The notes beneath the pieces are model-generated. The model made no database searches, was not told the origin of the DNA, and was given only the letters and a program-made list of their open reading frames with translations. Source: Pseudomonas sp. GV071 (lineage in GTDB: Bacteria > Pseudomonadota > Gammaproteobacteria > Pseudomonadales > Pseudomonadaceae). From it: a stretch of DNA of 64,000 bases. The translations under genes and the position numbers were made by a program. Positions within the stretch are counted from its first letter, which is position 1. Each line of letters starts with the position of its first letter. The stretch is taken from positions 1-64,000 of the forward strand of contig NZ_QAOJ01000010.1 of the NCBI RefSeq assembly GCF_003050835.1, given 5' to 3'. Shown one piece after another: positions 27,196 to 36,669 of the stretch.

Positions 27196-28421
27196 TGAAA
27201 CGCGTGGTAGTTACCGGCATGGCCGGCATCACATCCCTGGGCAGCGACTGGGCCAGCATCGAAGCCAACTTCAGCGCCAACAAAAGCGGCATTCGCCGCA
27301 TGCACGAGTGGGACCGCTTTGCCGAACTGAACACCCGTCTGGCCGGCCCCATCGACGATTTCGTGGTGCCGAAAACCTGGAACCGCAAACAGTTGCGCAG
27401 CATGGGCCGGGTGTCCCGCCTGGTGGTGCTCGCCGCGGAAAAGGCGCTAGCCAACGCCGGCCTGCTGGACGACGCAAGCATTCGCGATGGCCGCATGGGC
27501 GTGGCCTGCGGCTCGTCCACTGGCAGCACCGAAGAGATCAAAGCCTTCGGCAACATGCTGCTCAACTCGGTGGCCGACGGCCTGAATGCCAACTCCTATA
27601 TCCGCATGATGCCGCACACCACCGCGGCCAATATCAGCATCTTCTTCGGCCTCAAAGGCCGCTTGATTCCGACCTCCAGCGCCTGCACCAGCGGCAGCCA
27701 GGGCATCGGTTATGCCTACGAGGCAATCAAGTTCGGTCGCCTGCCGATGATGCTCGCCGGCGGCGCCGAAGAGCTGTGCCCGACCGAGGCCATGGTGTTC
27801 GACGCGCTCTACGCCACCAGCCTGAAAAACGACGCCCCGCACACCTCGCCGCGCCCCTACGACAGTGGCCGCGACGGCCTGGTGATCGGTGAAGGCGCCG
27901 GCATGCTGGTGCTCGAAGAGCTCGAACATGCCAAGGCGCGTGGCGCCACCATCTATGCCGAGATCGTCGGTTTTGGTTGCAATGCCGACGGCCAGCACGC
28001 CACCAAACCGGAACAGGTGACCATGCGCGGCGCGATGGAACTGGCCCTGCAGGACGCCAACCTCGACCCGCACGCCATCGGTTATGTGAACGGCCACGGC
28101 ACCGCCACCGAGCAGGGTGACATTGCCGAAACCCACGCCACCGCCAGCCTGTTCGGCTCGGGCATGGCCATCAGCTCGCAAAAGAGTTACCTGGGTCACA
28201 CCCTGGGCGCGTGCGGGGCACTTGAGTCGTGGTTCAGCATCGAAATGCTCAACAGCGACCGTTATATCCACACCCTGAACCTCGACCACATCGACCCGCA
28301 GTGCGCAGAGCTAGACTACCTGCGCGGCGAACCGCGGCAGATGAACAACGAGTTCGTGATGAACAACAACTTTGCCTTCGGTGGGGTCAACACCTCGCTG
28401 ATCTTCCGCCGCTGGCAATGA
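27195..28421 (+). CDS. apeR: Beta-ketoacyl-ACP synthase II (ApeR-type)
   Basis: A 408-residue FabF-like ketosynthase. Catalytic Cys is near 164 (SSACTSGSQG), His near 301 (NGHGTATEQGD) and His near 335 (GHTLGACGALE). It is the second complete ketosynthase of the cluster. In the Xenorhabdus system the ApeR-type enzyme is thought to start chains. Start ATG 27195 is preceded by GGAGG about 10 bp upstream. Confidence 0.92.
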   Translation: MKRVVVTGMAGITSLGSDWASIEANFSANKSGIRRMHEWDRFAELNTRLAGPIDDFVVPKTWNRKQLRSMGRVSRLVVLAAEKALANAGLLDDASIRDGRMGVACGSSTGSTEEIKAFGNMLLNSVADGLNANSYIRMMPHTTAANISIFFGLKGRLIPTSSACTSGSQGIGYAYEAIKFGRLPMMLAGGAEELCPTEAMVFDALYATSLKNDAPHTSPRPYDSGRDGLVIGEGAGMLVLEELEHAKARGATIYAEIVGFGCNADGQHATKPEQVTMRGAMELALQDANLDPHAIGYVNGHGTATEQGDIAETHATASLFGSGMAISSQKSYLGHTLGACGALESWFSIEMLNSDRYIHTLNLDHIDPQCAELDYLRGEPRQMNNEFVMNNNFAFGGVNTSLIFRRWQ

Positions 28422-28453
28422 AAGAACACCCAACCGCCGTCAAGGAGACGACT

Positions 28454-28897
28454 ATGCACTTGAAAAGCCTCACCGCCGCAGCCCTGCTGCTCGCCGCCAT
28501 TCCCGGCATCAGCCAGGCGCGCGACACCACCCACTACCTGCCGCTGGAAACCGTGATCGCCCAGGCGACCGCCGCCGGCAAACTGGATGGCAGCGTGAAG
28601 TTCTACATGGCCGGCAAGAAGCCTGCGGGCAAGGTCACCGTGATCAACCCACAAATCACCACCAGCCAAAAGACCAATGCCTTCAACAAGACCGACGAAG
28701 TGGCTTGCGCCTGGGCCATGCAATCGGCTGTGATCAAACTGGCTAACGCCGCCAAAGCCGCCGGCGCCAACGCCGTGATCGAAATCGCCAGCAACTACAA
28801 AGGCGTCGAATACAAAAACCCGGAAAACTATGAGTGCCACGCTGGCGCGATCATGGCCGGTGTAGCGCTGAAGGCACAGTTGGCTTCGGTTAAGTAA
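28454..28897 (+). CDS. Small secreted protein ending the APE operon (unknown function)
   Basis: A 147-residue protein with a signal peptide (MHLKSLTAAALLLAAIPGISQA) and a compact domain. The domain has two Cys (VACAWAM and YECHAG) and a GANAVIEIAS strand like that of DUF4156/YbjQ-type folds. AAGGAG 8 bp before ATG 28454 and the signal peptide decide this start over an in-frame ATG at 28418 that overlaps the apeR stop. Homologues are often mislabelled 'excinuclease'. Nothing here supports a DNA-repair role. Confidence 0.82.
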   Translation: MHLKSLTAAALLLAAIPGISQARDTTHYLPLETVIAQATAAGKLDGSVKFYMAGKKPAGKVTVINPQITTSQKTNAFNKTDEVACAWAMQSAVIKLANAAKAAGANAVIEIASNYKGVEYKNPENYECHAGAIMAGVALKAQLASVK

Positions 28898-28918
28898 TAC
28901 CGTCACCGGCAACATCAA

Positions 28919-28986
28919 TCGAGGCTGAAGCCTCTCCCACCGCAGATCATCGGTCGGTGTGAGAGAGGCTTCAGCCTCGATGCTCT
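28919..28986. repeat. REPIN-like inverted pair at the end of the APE operon
   Basis: Inverted copies of ATCGAGGCTGAAGCCTCTCCCAC with a short loop follow the last gene of the operon by about 20 bp. The position suits a transcript 3' end. Confidence 0.85.
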
Positions 28987-29053
28987 TAAGCTGTGACGCG
29001 CCCCACGCGCTGACTGTCGAACCCCCTACATCCCCGCCCTTCTGCAGGTTCCC

Positions 29054-30283
29054 GTGTTCCCCGCTCGCCTCCCCTCTGCCCTTTGCCACCTGCGCAAACC
29101 GCTTCTCGGTGCCTTGCTTTCACTGCTGCTGTGCGCCTGCGGAACCCTGTCGCGCATGCCGCTGGACAGCAGCAACGAGCAAGCCCTGCGCCTGGCGCAA
29201 AGCGGTGATCTGGACCGCGAGGTCAACGAGCTGGCCGCGCCCATGGTGGAATCGGGGCGCACACCGGGGCTGGTGGTGGGCGTACTGACCGCCGATGGCC
29301 ACAAGCACTTTTATGGCTACGGCGTGCGCGATCACGACGGCGGCGGCAAGCCCGATGGCCACACCCTGTTTGCCGTCGGCTCGTTGAGCAAAGGGTTTCT
29401 CGGCGATATCGCGGCCCTGCTGGTGCAGGACGGTGTGCTGCACTGGGACGACCGCCTGGAGCAATTACTGCCAGCCGGCACGCCGCTGAGCGACGACGCT
29501 AAGCAGATCACTCTGCTGCAACTGGCCACCCACACCTCCGGCCTGCCACGCCAGCCGATGACGCCACAGACCCTGAGTTATTTCGTCGAATACCTGTTCA
29601 CCGGTAACAGCTTTTACCGCCATTTCGACCGCGACTACCTGCTGCGCTACATGGCCGAATTCGAGCACCCGGCGCACCCGGGGCCGCAGTATTCGAACAT
29701 CGGTTACGGCCTGCTCAGTTATGTGCTGGAGCTGCACAGCGGGCAGAAGATCGACGCCCTGTTGCAGGCACGGGTGGCCGAGCCGCTGGGGCTGAGCAAC
29801 ACCGACTACCGCGCCGAAGACCTGCCCGGCTTTGCCCAGCGCGCCCGTGGCCATGCCGGCGACCAACCGAAATTCATCCGCCGCGGCCAGCCAGTGCCGG
29901 ACTGGCAATTCACCGACATCCTGCACGGCACCGCGGCGCTGTATTCCAACGCCGATGACCTGCTCAGCTACGCCGCCGCCAACCTCAACGGCTCCGGCAA
30001 TGCCGAGATGGATGCGGCGCTGCAGGACACTCTGAACGTGCGCGTCGACCGCCCGCAAGAGGCGGCGGCGGTGGCCTGGATCGTCGACAGCGTGGGCAGC
30101 CAGAAGATCACCTACCAGGTCGGCCTGGTGGCCGGTTACACCAGCTACATCGGCCTCGACCGCCAGCACAAAACCGCCGTGGTGGTGCTGCAGAACAGCT
30201 TTAACTGGAGCAACGACGTCGGCCATCGCCTGCTCCAGCGCCTCGGTGGTGCCGCAGATGCACGCCTGGCCGGTCAGCCCTGA
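29054..30283 (+). CDS. AmpH/AmpC-like serine beta-lactamase-family lipoprotein
   Basis: A 409-residue serine hydrolase of the class C beta-lactamase/DD-peptidase family. Ser110-Lys113 form the SxxK motif (GSLSK), and Tyr213-Asn215 form YxN (YSNIGY). A hydrophobic N-terminus with LLCAC suggests a lipoprotein. Start GTG 29054 is the only one giving a signal sequence, although the ribosome site is weak. It is probably a peptidoglycan-modifying peptidase or esterase rather than a resistance enzyme. Its last 10 bp overlap the stop of the convergent LysR gene. Confidence 0.85.
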   Translation: MFPARLPSALCHLRKPLLGALLSLLLCACGTLSRMPLDSSNEQALRLAQSGDLDREVNELAAPMVESGRTPGLVVGVLTADGHKHFYGYGVRDHDGGGKPDGHTLFAVGSLSKGFLGDIAALLVQDGVLHWDDRLEQLLPAGTPLSDDAKQITLLQLATHTSGLPRQPMTPQTLSYFVEYLFTGNSFYRHFDRDYLLRYMAEFEHPAHPGPQYSNIGYGLLSYVLELHSGQKIDALLQARVAEPLGLSNTDYRAEDLPGFAQRARGHAGDQPKFIRRGQPVPDWQFTDILHGTAALYSNADDLLSYAAANLNGSGNAEMDAALQDTLNVRVDRPQEAAAVAWIVDSVGSQKITYQVGLVAGYTSYIGLDRQHKTAVVVLQNSFNWSNDVGHRLLQRLGGAADARLAGQP

Positions 30284-31185
30284 CTGGCCTGTAATGCTGC
30301 TGCCTCGCGGGTGACCTGCTCGACAAAGGCCAACGCCAGCGGCGCTTGCTGGTCCTTGCGCACCACCAGCCACACCGCACTGGTGGCGCCCTCGTCCAGC
30401 AGGGTGCGGTAGACCACGCCATCCACCCGCGTGCGGCGGAACGAAGCCGGCAACATCGACACCCCCAGGCCGGCTGACACCAGGCCGATGATGGTCATCG
30501 CCTCGCTGGCCTCCTGGGCGATGCGCGGGCTGAAACCAGCGTTGCGCGCCAAGCCGATCAACTGGTCATACAGGCCGGTGCCGTAACTGCGCGGAAAAAA
30601 TACAAACGGCTCATCGGCCAGTGCGGCAATCGAAATGCCGTCGTCATTGCCTTGGGCCAGCGGATGGTCGGCGCGCAGCACCGCCACCAATGGATCGCGA
30701 AACAGCTCCACGGCCTTGATGTTGTCCGGCAGCGCAAAGGGCCGAATCACCCCGACCTGTATGGTCTGTTCCTGCAGAGCCTCGATCACCACCTTGCTGC
30801 TCATTTCCCGCAGGCTCAGGTGCACCTGTGGATGGGCTTGGCGGAAGGCCAGAATGCTGCGGGGAATAGTCGAGGTGAACGGCGCCGAGGCAGTAAAGCC
30901 GACATTCAATTCACCGATCTCGCCCTGCTGGGCGCGGCGGGCGATCTGCGTGGCCTTTTCCACCTGGGCGAGAATCTGCCGGGTTTCGTCGAGAAACAGT
31001 CGGCCTGCCTCGGTGAGTTCAACCCGGCGGTTGGTGCGCTCAAACAGGCGCGCGCCGATCTCTTCTTCCAGCGCCTGAATTTGCTGGCTCAAGGGCGGCT
31101 GGGAAATCCCCAACTGCTCGGCAGCCCGCCCGAAATGCAGCTCTTCGGCAACGGCGACAAAGTAGCGCAGATGGCGCAATTCCAT
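30274..31185 (-). CDS. LysR-family regulator, divergent to an MFS gene
   Basis: A 303-residue LysR regulator. The N-terminal winged helix (residues 1-60, LHFGRAAEQLGISQPPLSQQI) is followed by a type 2 periplasmic-binding-like effector domain. It resembles the BenM/CatM-type branch and YnfL of E. coli. YnfL is likewise divergent from the MFS gene ynfM, so it probably controls the adjacent transporter. The effector is unknown. Confidence 0.92.
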   Translation of the reverse strand: MELRHLRYFVAVAEELHFGRAAEQLGISQPPLSQQIQALEEEIGARLFERTNRRVELTEAGRLFLDETRQILAQVEKATQIARRAQQGEIGELNVGFTASAPFTSTIPRSILAFRQAHPQVHLSLREMSSKVVIEALQEQTIQVGVIRPFALPDNIKAVELFRDPLVAVLRADHPLAQGNDDGISIAALADEPFVFFPRSYGTGLYDQLIGLARNAGFSPRIAQEASEAMTIIGLVSAGLGVSMLPASFRRTRVDGVVYRTLLDEGATSAVWLVVRKDQQAPLALAFVEQVTREAAALQASQG

Positions 31186-31313
31186 GGCGAACTCCGGCGG
31201 TTATTAGGTCGAAAAACAGATCAATCAACACGAACAATATATTGGAGATAATAAACGCCGCTCACTATTCTTTGCACCTGGCTACTCTGAATCGAAACAA
31301 CCCCGAGGTCTGT
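31186..31313. promoter_or_regulatory. LysR / MFS divergent promoter region
   Basis: This A/T-rich stretch (AATATATTGGAGATAATAAA at 31235-31254) lies between the two start codons. Such a site is expected to hold the LysR operator and both promoters. I cannot define the exact operator. Confidence 0.4.
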
Positions 31314-32591
31314 GTGCGCCCTTCCGCTTCCCCCGCCCTGCTCGACGCCGCCCGTGACGCGGCCGCCGAGGTGGTGAGCACGGTTGAACAAACCGAAGCC
31401 TTTATCGAAAAAGGCACCCCGCAATTCGTCCGCACCTCACTGGCCCTGTTCGCCGGCGGCTTCGCCACCTTCGCCCTGCTGTACAGCGTGCAACCGCTGA
31501 TGCCGGTGCTGTCGGCCGAGTTCGAACTGAATGCCGCGCAAAGCAGCCTGGTGCTTTCGATCTCGACCATCATGATGGCCATCGGGCTGCTGATTACAGG
31601 GCCGATTTCCGACGCCCTGGGGCGTAAGCAGATCATGGTCCTCTCGCTGCTCTGCGCCGCCCTGTTCACCCTGGCCAGCGCCTGCATGCCGACCTGGCAT
31701 GGCGTGCTGCTGATGCGCGGCCTGCTCGGTTTGTCCTTGAGCGGATTGGCGGCGGTGGGCATGACCTACCTGAGTGAAGAAATTCATCCGCGCTTCATCG
31801 GCCTGTCGATGGGCCTGTATATCGGCGGCAATGCCATTGGCGGCATGGGCGGGCGGCTGATCGCCGGGGTGCTGGTGGACTTCGTCAACTGGCGTGTAGC
31901 GATTGGCGCACTGGGGTTGATGTCGCTGCTTGGGGCGCTGCTGTTCTGGCGCATCCTGCCCGAGTCGAAACACTTTCGCGCCACCCCGCTGAACCTGAAA
32001 AACCTGATCGGCAACTACGGCCTGCACCTGCGTGACCAGGGATTGCCGTGGCTGTTTCTTGAAGCGTTTTTGCTGATGGGCGCGTTTGTCACCCTGTTCA
32101 ACTACATCGGCTATCGCTTGCTGGGCGAGCCGTACCACATGAGCCAGGCGGTGGTGGGATTGCTGTCGGTGGTGTACCTGTCGGGCATCTACAGCTCGGC
32201 GTGGGTGGGCTCGCTGGCGGACAAACTGGGCCGACGCAAAGTGCTGTGGGCGGTGATTGTGCTGATGTTCGCCGGGCTGCTGCTGACCCTGTTCCCCCAG
32301 GTGCCGCTGATTCTGATCGGCATGTTGCTGTTCACCTTCGGCTTCTTTGGCGCGCATTCGGTGGCCAGCAGCTGGATTGGCCGGCGGGCGTTTGTAGCCA
32401 AGGGGCAGGCTTCTTCCATGTATTTGTTTTGCTATTACCTTGGGTCCAGTGTGGCGGGGACCTTGGGTGGGGTGTTCTGGCATCACTATGGGTGGTTGGG
32501 GGTTGGGGTGTTTATTGGGGCGTTGCTTGTTGGGGCGTTGGGGGTTTCGGCGCGGTTGGCTCGGTTGCCGGTGTTGCCTGGGAATGCTTGA
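31314..32591 (+). CDS. MFS transporter, YnfM family
   Basis: A 425-residue, 12-helix drug/metabolite:H+ antiporter-type permease. The loop 2-3 motif GPISDALGRKQIM and the loop 8-9 copy GSLADKLGRRKVL are both present. GTG 31314 is preferred because GAGG lies 7 bp upstream; a TTG 72 bp upstream is possible but has no site. About 30 extra cytosolic residues precede helix 1. Codon use becomes G-rich in the last 100 bp. Confidence 0.9.
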   Translation: MRPSASPALLDAARDAAAEVVSTVEQTEAFIEKGTPQFVRTSLALFAGGFATFALLYSVQPLMPVLSAEFELNAAQSSLVLSISTIMMAIGLLITGPISDALGRKQIMVLSLLCAALFTLASACMPTWHGVLLMRGLLGLSLSGLAAVGMTYLSEEIHPRFIGLSMGLYIGGNAIGGMGGRLIAGVLVDFVNWRVAIGALGLMSLLGALLFWRILPESKHFRATPLNLKNLIGNYGLHLRDQGLPWLFLEAFLLMGAFVTLFNYIGYRLLGEPYHMSQAVVGLLSVVYLSGIYSSAWVGSLADKLGRRKVLWAVIVLMFAGLLLTLFPQVPLILIGMLLFTFGFFGAHSVASSWIGRRAFVAKGQASSMYLFCYYLGSSVAGTLGGVFWHHYGWLGVGVFIGALLVGALGVSARLARLPVLPGNA

Positions 32592-32629
32592 GAGCGTTGG
32601 TGCTGGTTTCGCATTTTGTGTTGTTCTTC

Positions 32630-33321
32630 ATTACCGCGGGTGCTGGACGTTTTTGTTTCGCGCCTTACGCGCGAGTCACTTTTCTCAATCGCCAGAAAAG
32701 TAACCAAAAGCGCTTGCCCCTACCTGGGGTCTGCGCTGCGCTGCGACTTCCCTCGCTCCGTCGCTGCTCCAGGGGCCGGGCTGAGGGCCATCCATGGCCC
32801 CATCCCTCTCCGCGGCTCCCGACCGCTACGACCCCTTACGCAACGACTCCGCTCGGCCTGGCGCTAAAGGGGCGGACAAATCACAAGCCAAATCAAACGC
32901 CCCTCACCCCCGGCCCCTCTCGCCTGCCCGGCCGGCCTAGCGGGCGAGGGGTGACGTAGAGCGAAAAACCCACTCCGATCTGCCCCCTCTCCCGCTTGCG
33001 GGAGAGGGCTGGGGTGAGGGGCCGTTGATTTGCTGTTGATTTGCTGTTGATCTGGCTTTTGATCTTGATCTGCCCGCCCCTTGAGCGCAGGCCGAGTGGA
33101 ATCGTTGTGGAGGGGGTTGAGCGGCAGGGATGCCGCGAGAGGCACGATGGGCCAGGGACGGCCCGTCGTGGCGTGCCCCCGGAGCAGCGATGGAACGAGG
33201 GGAGTTTTCACGCAGTGAAAACCCAAGGTGGGGGCAAGCGTTTTTGCTTACTTTTTCCGCGACTGGAAAAAGTGAGTCGCGCGTAAGGCGCGAAACAAAA
33301 ACGCCCAGCGCACGCGGTAAC
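32630..33321. repeat. Long inverted-repeat element, copy 2 (two arms of about 265 bp)
   Basis: The 777-bp gap between the MFS stop and the convergent AsmA stop holds no credible gene. Left arm (about 32630-32895) and right arm (about 33050-33321) are imperfect inverted copies with the same order of blocks as copy 1. These run TTACCGCG, CGCGCCTTACGCGCGAGTCACTTTT, GGGGCCGGG, GGCCATCCATGG and GGGGCGG. The centre differs from copy 1: it holds two other palindromes of the CCCTCTCCCGCTTGCGGGAGAGGG / GAGGGGTGA type (32896-33024). Confidence 0.8.
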
Positions 33322-33368
33322 GAAGAATCACACCGCCCCAAAAGCGGCACCGGGCCGCAACCCGAAAA

Positions 33369-35432
33369 CTACAACTTCCCTGCCTTCATCTTCGCCAACA
33401 ACGGCGCACACTCATTCACCTGATCACCGCCACCGCTTGGCGCCACCAGAGCAACCAACCCGGCAACCGGTGCAACGATAGCCCCCAACGCCAACATCCC
33501 CGCCCCGCGCGCCAACAGCGGCACCGTCTTCACCCCGGCATCCGGCTTCTTGAACGTGCCCCGCACATACAACGGCGAGCGCAGCGAAATAATTCGCACG
33601 CCCTTGGATTGCGGGTCGATGGTCATGTCCAGCTGCTCGGTCTTGAAGTTGGCGGTGCCATCGACATGAATCAGCGCGTTCTCGGTGTCGAACACCACCA
33701 TGCGGGTAGTCAGCAACCCGTCCTTCACGCCCATGTCGGCAGCGGCGCAGTTGATCCTTACGTCTTTGTCGCCAAACAGTTTGCCGACCACGTAGTTACC
33801 CACGTTGAGCCCGGCCAATTCCATCAGCTCACGGCTCACCGCACCGTCGTTGATCAGCATGCGCACATCGCCATTGGAGGTGCCCAGCAGGGCCGCCACC
33901 GAGTTGCCGGTGCCGCTCAGGTCGACGTCGCCGTGCAGCGCGCCAAAGCTGGTTTGCAGCGGCGCGAAGGTGGGGAATAGCTCTTTCAATTTGAAGTTGC
34001 GCGCGCTCAATTGCGCGCGGCCTTGCATGGGTGTGCGGCTGCCGTCGAGGCGGATGGTGGAGGTCAGTTGGCCACCGGCCACGCCGAAGCGCAGCGGGTC
34101 GAGGCTGAGTTTGCCGTCGTCGAGCAGCACGTGGGCGTTGAGGTCGTTGAAGGGTAGTTTCTCGCTGTGGACGATGCGCTTGCCGGTGAAGGTGACGTCG
34201 GCGTCCATGTCGCGCCAGCGTTCGGTGCGGAACTCTTCCACCGGCAGCACCTTGTTGCTCGGCTGTTTGCTGGTGACCCCACGGGCTTTCTGTTCAGCCT
34301 TGGAGTCGGCGCCAATCAAGGGCGCCAGGTCAGCGAAGCGCACCTGGTTGGAGGTCAATGTGCCGCTGAGTTTTGGCCGGGGTTGGCCGGCGATGTAGCT
34401 GAGGTCGCCATGGATATCGCTGTCGCCAATCGAACCGTTGAATTGTTCGTAGTGGAACTGCATGCCCGCCGGGTCACGCAGTTGCGCGCGCAGGTGGCCG
34501 TCGGTGGCGTACGCCGGGGTGTCGGGCAAGGTCACGCCGGTGAGCGGATAGAGGTTGCCCAGACTGGTGCCGGCCAGTTGCAGGCGCAGGTCGAGGGCGC
34601 CGAAGTTTTTCGGGTCGGTCAGCGTGCCGGCCAGCGACACCTTGGTGGTGCCGATCTGCACGTTGGCTTGTACCGGGAACGGCTGGCGGCTGTCTTGCAG
34701 CGCCAGCAGGCCGCCAACCTTGCCGTTGCCACTCAGGGCCTGACCTTTGTATTGGCCTTTGAGTTTCCAGCCGAAGGCGTAGTCCTGCGGCGTGGCGCCC
34801 TGCTCCGCGGTTTGCTCGGCCTTGGGTTTGCCGACGATCTCAGCGAACGGCACCGGTTTGCCTAACGGGTCGATCAGCAGTTCGATCTGGGTTTTCAAGC
34901 TCTGGTCGTCGACCTTGACCTGACCTTTGTCGAAGCCAATGGCGCCGATATCCACCACCCACGGCGACTCCGACGGCGGCTCGTTGGGGTCGCTCGGCTT
35001 GAGAGTGAAGGTCCAGTTGTTACGGCCGTCAGCCAGGCGTTCGAGGCTGGCGGTAGGTTGGGTGAGATCGATGCGCGGGATGGTCACGCTGCGCCACAGC
35101 AGGGGCAACGGCGCCAGGCGAAATTCCACTTTCTGCAGGCTGACCATCTGCGGCGCCTTGGCCCAGTCGGTGTTGCCCAGGGTGATGTCTTCGGCAACAA
35201 AACGCGGCCACGGCATCCAGGAGCGCCAACCGGTCTCCTCCGGCGCGCGCGACCACAGCACCGCCAGGTTGCCGTTGATGGCGAAGGGGCGGCCGAGTTG
35301 CTCGCTGACCTTGTCGTTGATCACCGGCTTCACCCGGTTCCAGTCGAAGGTGGCAACCACCACCAACACGATCGCCACCACAGCCAGGAAAATGGCCAGG
35401 CACCAGAGCAACACTTTACGGGCCAACGTCAT
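33369..35432 (-). CDS. AsmA-family protein
   Basis: A 687-residue inner-membrane-anchored periplasmic protein. One N-terminal helix (residues 5-27) is followed by the AsmA N-terminal domain (VKPVINDKVSEQLGRPFAINGNLAV) and a C-terminal AsmA/DUF3971-like region (LRSPLYVRGTFKKPD). AsmA-like proteins are implicated in phospholipid traffic and outer-membrane assembly. GGAGAG upstream of ATG 35432 sets the start. The gene is monocistronic and convergent with the MFS gene across the repeat element. Confidence 0.92.
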   Translation of the reverse strand: MTLARKVLLWCLAIFLAVVAIVLVVVATFDWNRVKPVINDKVSEQLGRPFAINGNLAVLWSRAPEETGWRSWMPWPRFVAEDITLGNTDWAKAPQMVSLQKVEFRLAPLPLLWRSVTIPRIDLTQPTASLERLADGRNNWTFTLKPSDPNEPPSESPWVVDIGAIGFDKGQVKVDDQSLKTQIELLIDPLGKPVPFAEIVGKPKAEQTAEQGATPQDYAFGWKLKGQYKGQALSGNGKVGGLLALQDSRQPFPVQANVQIGTTKVSLAGTLTDPKNFGALDLRLQLAGTSLGNLYPLTGVTLPDTPAYATDGHLRAQLRDPAGMQFHYEQFNGSIGDSDIHGDLSYIAGQPRPKLSGTLTSNQVRFADLAPLIGADSKAEQKARGVTSKQPSNKVLPVEEFRTERWRDMDADVTFTGKRIVHSEKLPFNDLNAHVLLDDGKLSLDPLRFGVAGGQLTSTIRLDGSRTPMQGRAQLSARNFKLKELFPTFAPLQTSFGALHGDVDLSGTGNSVAALLGTSNGDVRMLINDGAVSRELMELAGLNVGNYVVGKLFGDKDVRINCAAADMGVKDGLLTTRMVVFDTENALIHVDGTANFKTEQLDMTIDPQSKGVRIISLRSPLYVRGTFKKPDAGVKTVPLLARGAGMLALGAIVAPVAGLVALVAPSGGGDQVNECAPLLAKMKAGKL

Positions 35433-35570
35433 CCACAACTCTCCATGATCCACAGGCCTCGGCATGATGCGGCGAGGCGTCTGCGGGATGGGCGCCAGTA
35501 TAACCAGGCGTCGCCGACGGCCTGGTGCGGCGCTTCATAGAGTTATCGACTCAGGAGATGGCGAAATGAT

Positions 35571-36659
35571 TCAACTTGCCGCCCCGGCGGCGGCAACGTT
35601 GGGACGTCGGTACACCCAGATCCGCCGCATCACCGTGCCGAACTGCGCACTCAGCGACCCGCAGTTATAGGTCTGCCCGTAACGCCGAGCGATCTCGCGC
35701 ACCTCCACCGCCATGGCCGCATAACGGCGCGCCGGCAGGTCGGGGTACAGGTGGTGTTCGATCTGGTGGCTGAGGTTGCCGCTGAGGATATGAAACAGCT
35801 TGCTGCCCTTTAGGTTGCTGGAGCCCTGCAGTTGGCGCAGGTACCAATGACCACGGCTTTCGTTGACCACGATCTCTTTGGGAAACACCGCCGCGCGCTC
35901 GGTGAAATGGCCGCAGAAGATGATCAGGAAGGTCCACAGATTGCGCAACAGATTGGCCACCGCGTTGCCGGCCAACACCGCCATGGCGTTAGCGCCGAGC
36001 AGCAGGGCCAGCAGCGGGAAAAACAGGTAGTCCTTGAACCACTGGCGGCCGATCTTGGCGCTGAATACCTTGAGCAGCGGACGCAGTTCGGCGCGGCTCA
36101 TCTTGCCTTTGTAGACCTTGTCCAGACGCAGGTGCTGCACCGCCACGGAGTACTGAAACAGCAGCGCCTGGATCGTGACCCACAGCGGCTGCCAGCGGTA
36201 GAACGGCTTCCAGCGCTGCTCGGGAAACAGCCGCACCACGCCATAGCCGATGTCGTCGTCCATGCCCAGCACGTTGGTGTAGGTGTGGTGGATATGGTTA
36301 TGGGTGTGCCGCCAGAAGTCCGAAGGCCCGGCGATGTCCCACTCGTAGGTGCGGCCGCTGAATTCCGGCTCGTTCATCCAGTCGTACTGGCCATGCATGA
36401 CGTTATGGCCCAGCTCCATGTTTTCCAGAATCTTGCCCAGGCCCAGCAGCAGGGTGCCGAGCAGCCAGGTCGGTGGAAACCAGCCGAGCAGCAACAGGGC
36501 GCGACCGCCGAGGGTGAACAGGCGGATCACGTTGCGCAGGCGGCGAATGTAGCGGGCGTCGACCTCGCCGAGGTCGGCGCGGGTGCGACGGCCGAGGTCG
36601 TCGAGCTCGGCGGCGAAGGCTTGCAGTTCGCTGGCCGTCAGTTGGCGGTCGTTACGCAT
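35571..36659 (-). CDS. desB: Acyl-CoA delta-9 fatty acid desaturase
   Basis: A 362-residue membrane desaturase with three His boxes that bind the diiron centre: HNVMH (85-89), HTHNHIHH (118-125) and HQIEHH (298-303). The second and third are the HxxHH type of acyl-CoA/linoleoyl desaturases. Two hydrophobic pairs of helices frame them. GAGGAG precedes ATG 36659. It lies 10 bp after desC, its probable electron donor, as in the P. aeruginosa desCB operon. That operon makes unsaturated fatty acids from saturated acyl-CoA aerobically. Confidence 0.93.
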   Translation of the reverse strand: MRNDRQLTASELQAFAAELDDLGRRTRADLGEVDARYIRRLRNVIRLFTLGGRALLLLGWFPPTWLLGTLLLGLGKILENMELGHNVMHGQYDWMNEPEFSGRTYEWDIAGPSDFWRHTHNHIHHTYTNVLGMDDDIGYGVVRLFPEQRWKPFYRWQPLWVTIQALLFQYSVAVQHLRLDKVYKGKMSRAELRPLLKVFSAKIGRQWFKDYLFFPLLALLLGANAMAVLAGNAVANLLRNLWTFLIIFCGHFTERAAVFPKEIVVNESRGHWYLRQLQGSSNLKGSKLFHILSGNLSHQIEHHLYPDLPARRYAAMAVEVREIARRYGQTYNCGSLSAQFGTVMRRIWVYRRPNVAAAGAAS

Positions 36660-36669
36660 AAGGTTCTCC

